From positions 1-14,156 of the forward strand of contig JAOXYB010033940.1 of assembly GCA_028565635.1 (NCBI GenBank): a DNA stretch of 14,156 bases. The letters run 5' to 3'. Every line of letters starts with the position of its first letter. Position 1 is the stretch's first letter. Of this stretch, positions 13,973-14,156 are shown piece after piece. Source of the DNA: Phoronis ovalis (taxonomy: Eukaryota > Phoronida > Phoronidae). A program made the position numbers and the translations under genes. A model generated the notes under the pieces. That model made no database searches and was not told the DNA's origin. It worked only from the letters and a program-made list of their open reading frames with translations.

Positions 13973-14156
13973 CAGAGATGCCAACCCGTGAAGAATTGAA
14001 ACAGGGAGATTTAAGTCGTGGCGACTCGGTGCGGAGCCCGGAGGGCGAACGCACAGCTAGGGGGGTCTGGGGGCATGCCCCCCCCAGGATTTTTTTGTAA
14101 TTTTTGATGCATTTTCCTGCAATCTAGAGCATTTTAAATATAAATTTTGAATTTTC
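13973..14156. repeat. GC-rich repeat with a CATGC-centred palindrome, runs off the window
   Basis: The composition jumps to GC- and CpG-rich (GGCGACTCGGTGCGGAGCCC). A perfect palindrome GGGGGCATGCCCCC lies at 14069-14082, followed by an AT-rich stretch. From memory, GGGGGTCTGGGGGCATGCCC-type sequences are dispersed in many marine invertebrate genomes. The right boundary is outside the window. No coding frame is seen. Confidence 0.5.

Overview
The window is eukaryotic genomic DNA and holds the 3' part of one split plus-strand gene: the Niemann-Pick C1 cholesterol transporter NPC1. Seventeen coding exons (E1-E17, numbered within this window) run from 398 to 10238. All have GT..AG junctions and their phases join without a break into 777 residues plus stop. 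The exons align with human NPC1, recalled from memory, from the end of the second luminal domain to the C-terminus. The N-terminal part, roughly 500 residues by comparison with the 1278-residue human protein, lies upstream of base 1. The DNA is AT-rich, introns run from about 200 to 1340 bases, and short non-autonomous transposons and diverged repeats carrying 'gaccttg' and 'aggtcaa' words are present. This suggests a marine invertebrate, most likely a lophotrochozoan such as a mollusc. That assignment is an inference from overall character and is only moderately supported.

Layout: 1-397 is intron. E1-E2 encode the end of the second luminal domain. E3-E6 encode the sterol-sensing domain (TM3-TM7). 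E7 is a cysteine-containing cytosolic loop and E8 is TM8. E9-E13 encode the cysteine-rich third luminal domain. E14-E16 encode TM9-TM13. E17 encodes the cytosolic tail. Intron 6 holds a MITE of about 450 bp, intron 11 holds an array of alternating long and short repeats, and intron 4 holds a 51-bp duplication.

The most unusual feature is that the terminal exon is duplicated. A second open terminal exon (E17B, 11626-11750) lies 1.4 kb beyond the first (E17A, 10114-10238). Both are exactly 125 bases, start in the same splice phase, and encode the NPC1 tail signature PSVNKAKLY. Both keep an acidic-dileucine-type site and an extreme C-terminal YxAI. The middle parts differ, and 7 of the 9 identical leading codons are spelled differently. 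Each copy is followed by its own candidate polyadenylation signals. The gene therefore looks able to make two NPC1 isoforms that share the membrane transporter and differ only in the cytosolic sorting tail. I know of no described NPC1 with such paired tails. A cryptic acceptor 14 bases upstream of E17A would give a third, tail-less form.

From 11751 to the end I see no further gene. This part holds the E17B 3' UTR, a young Harbinger-like MITE (12920-13100), a diverged 211-bp duplication (about 13437-13800), and two C/G-run-rich repeats at the right edge.
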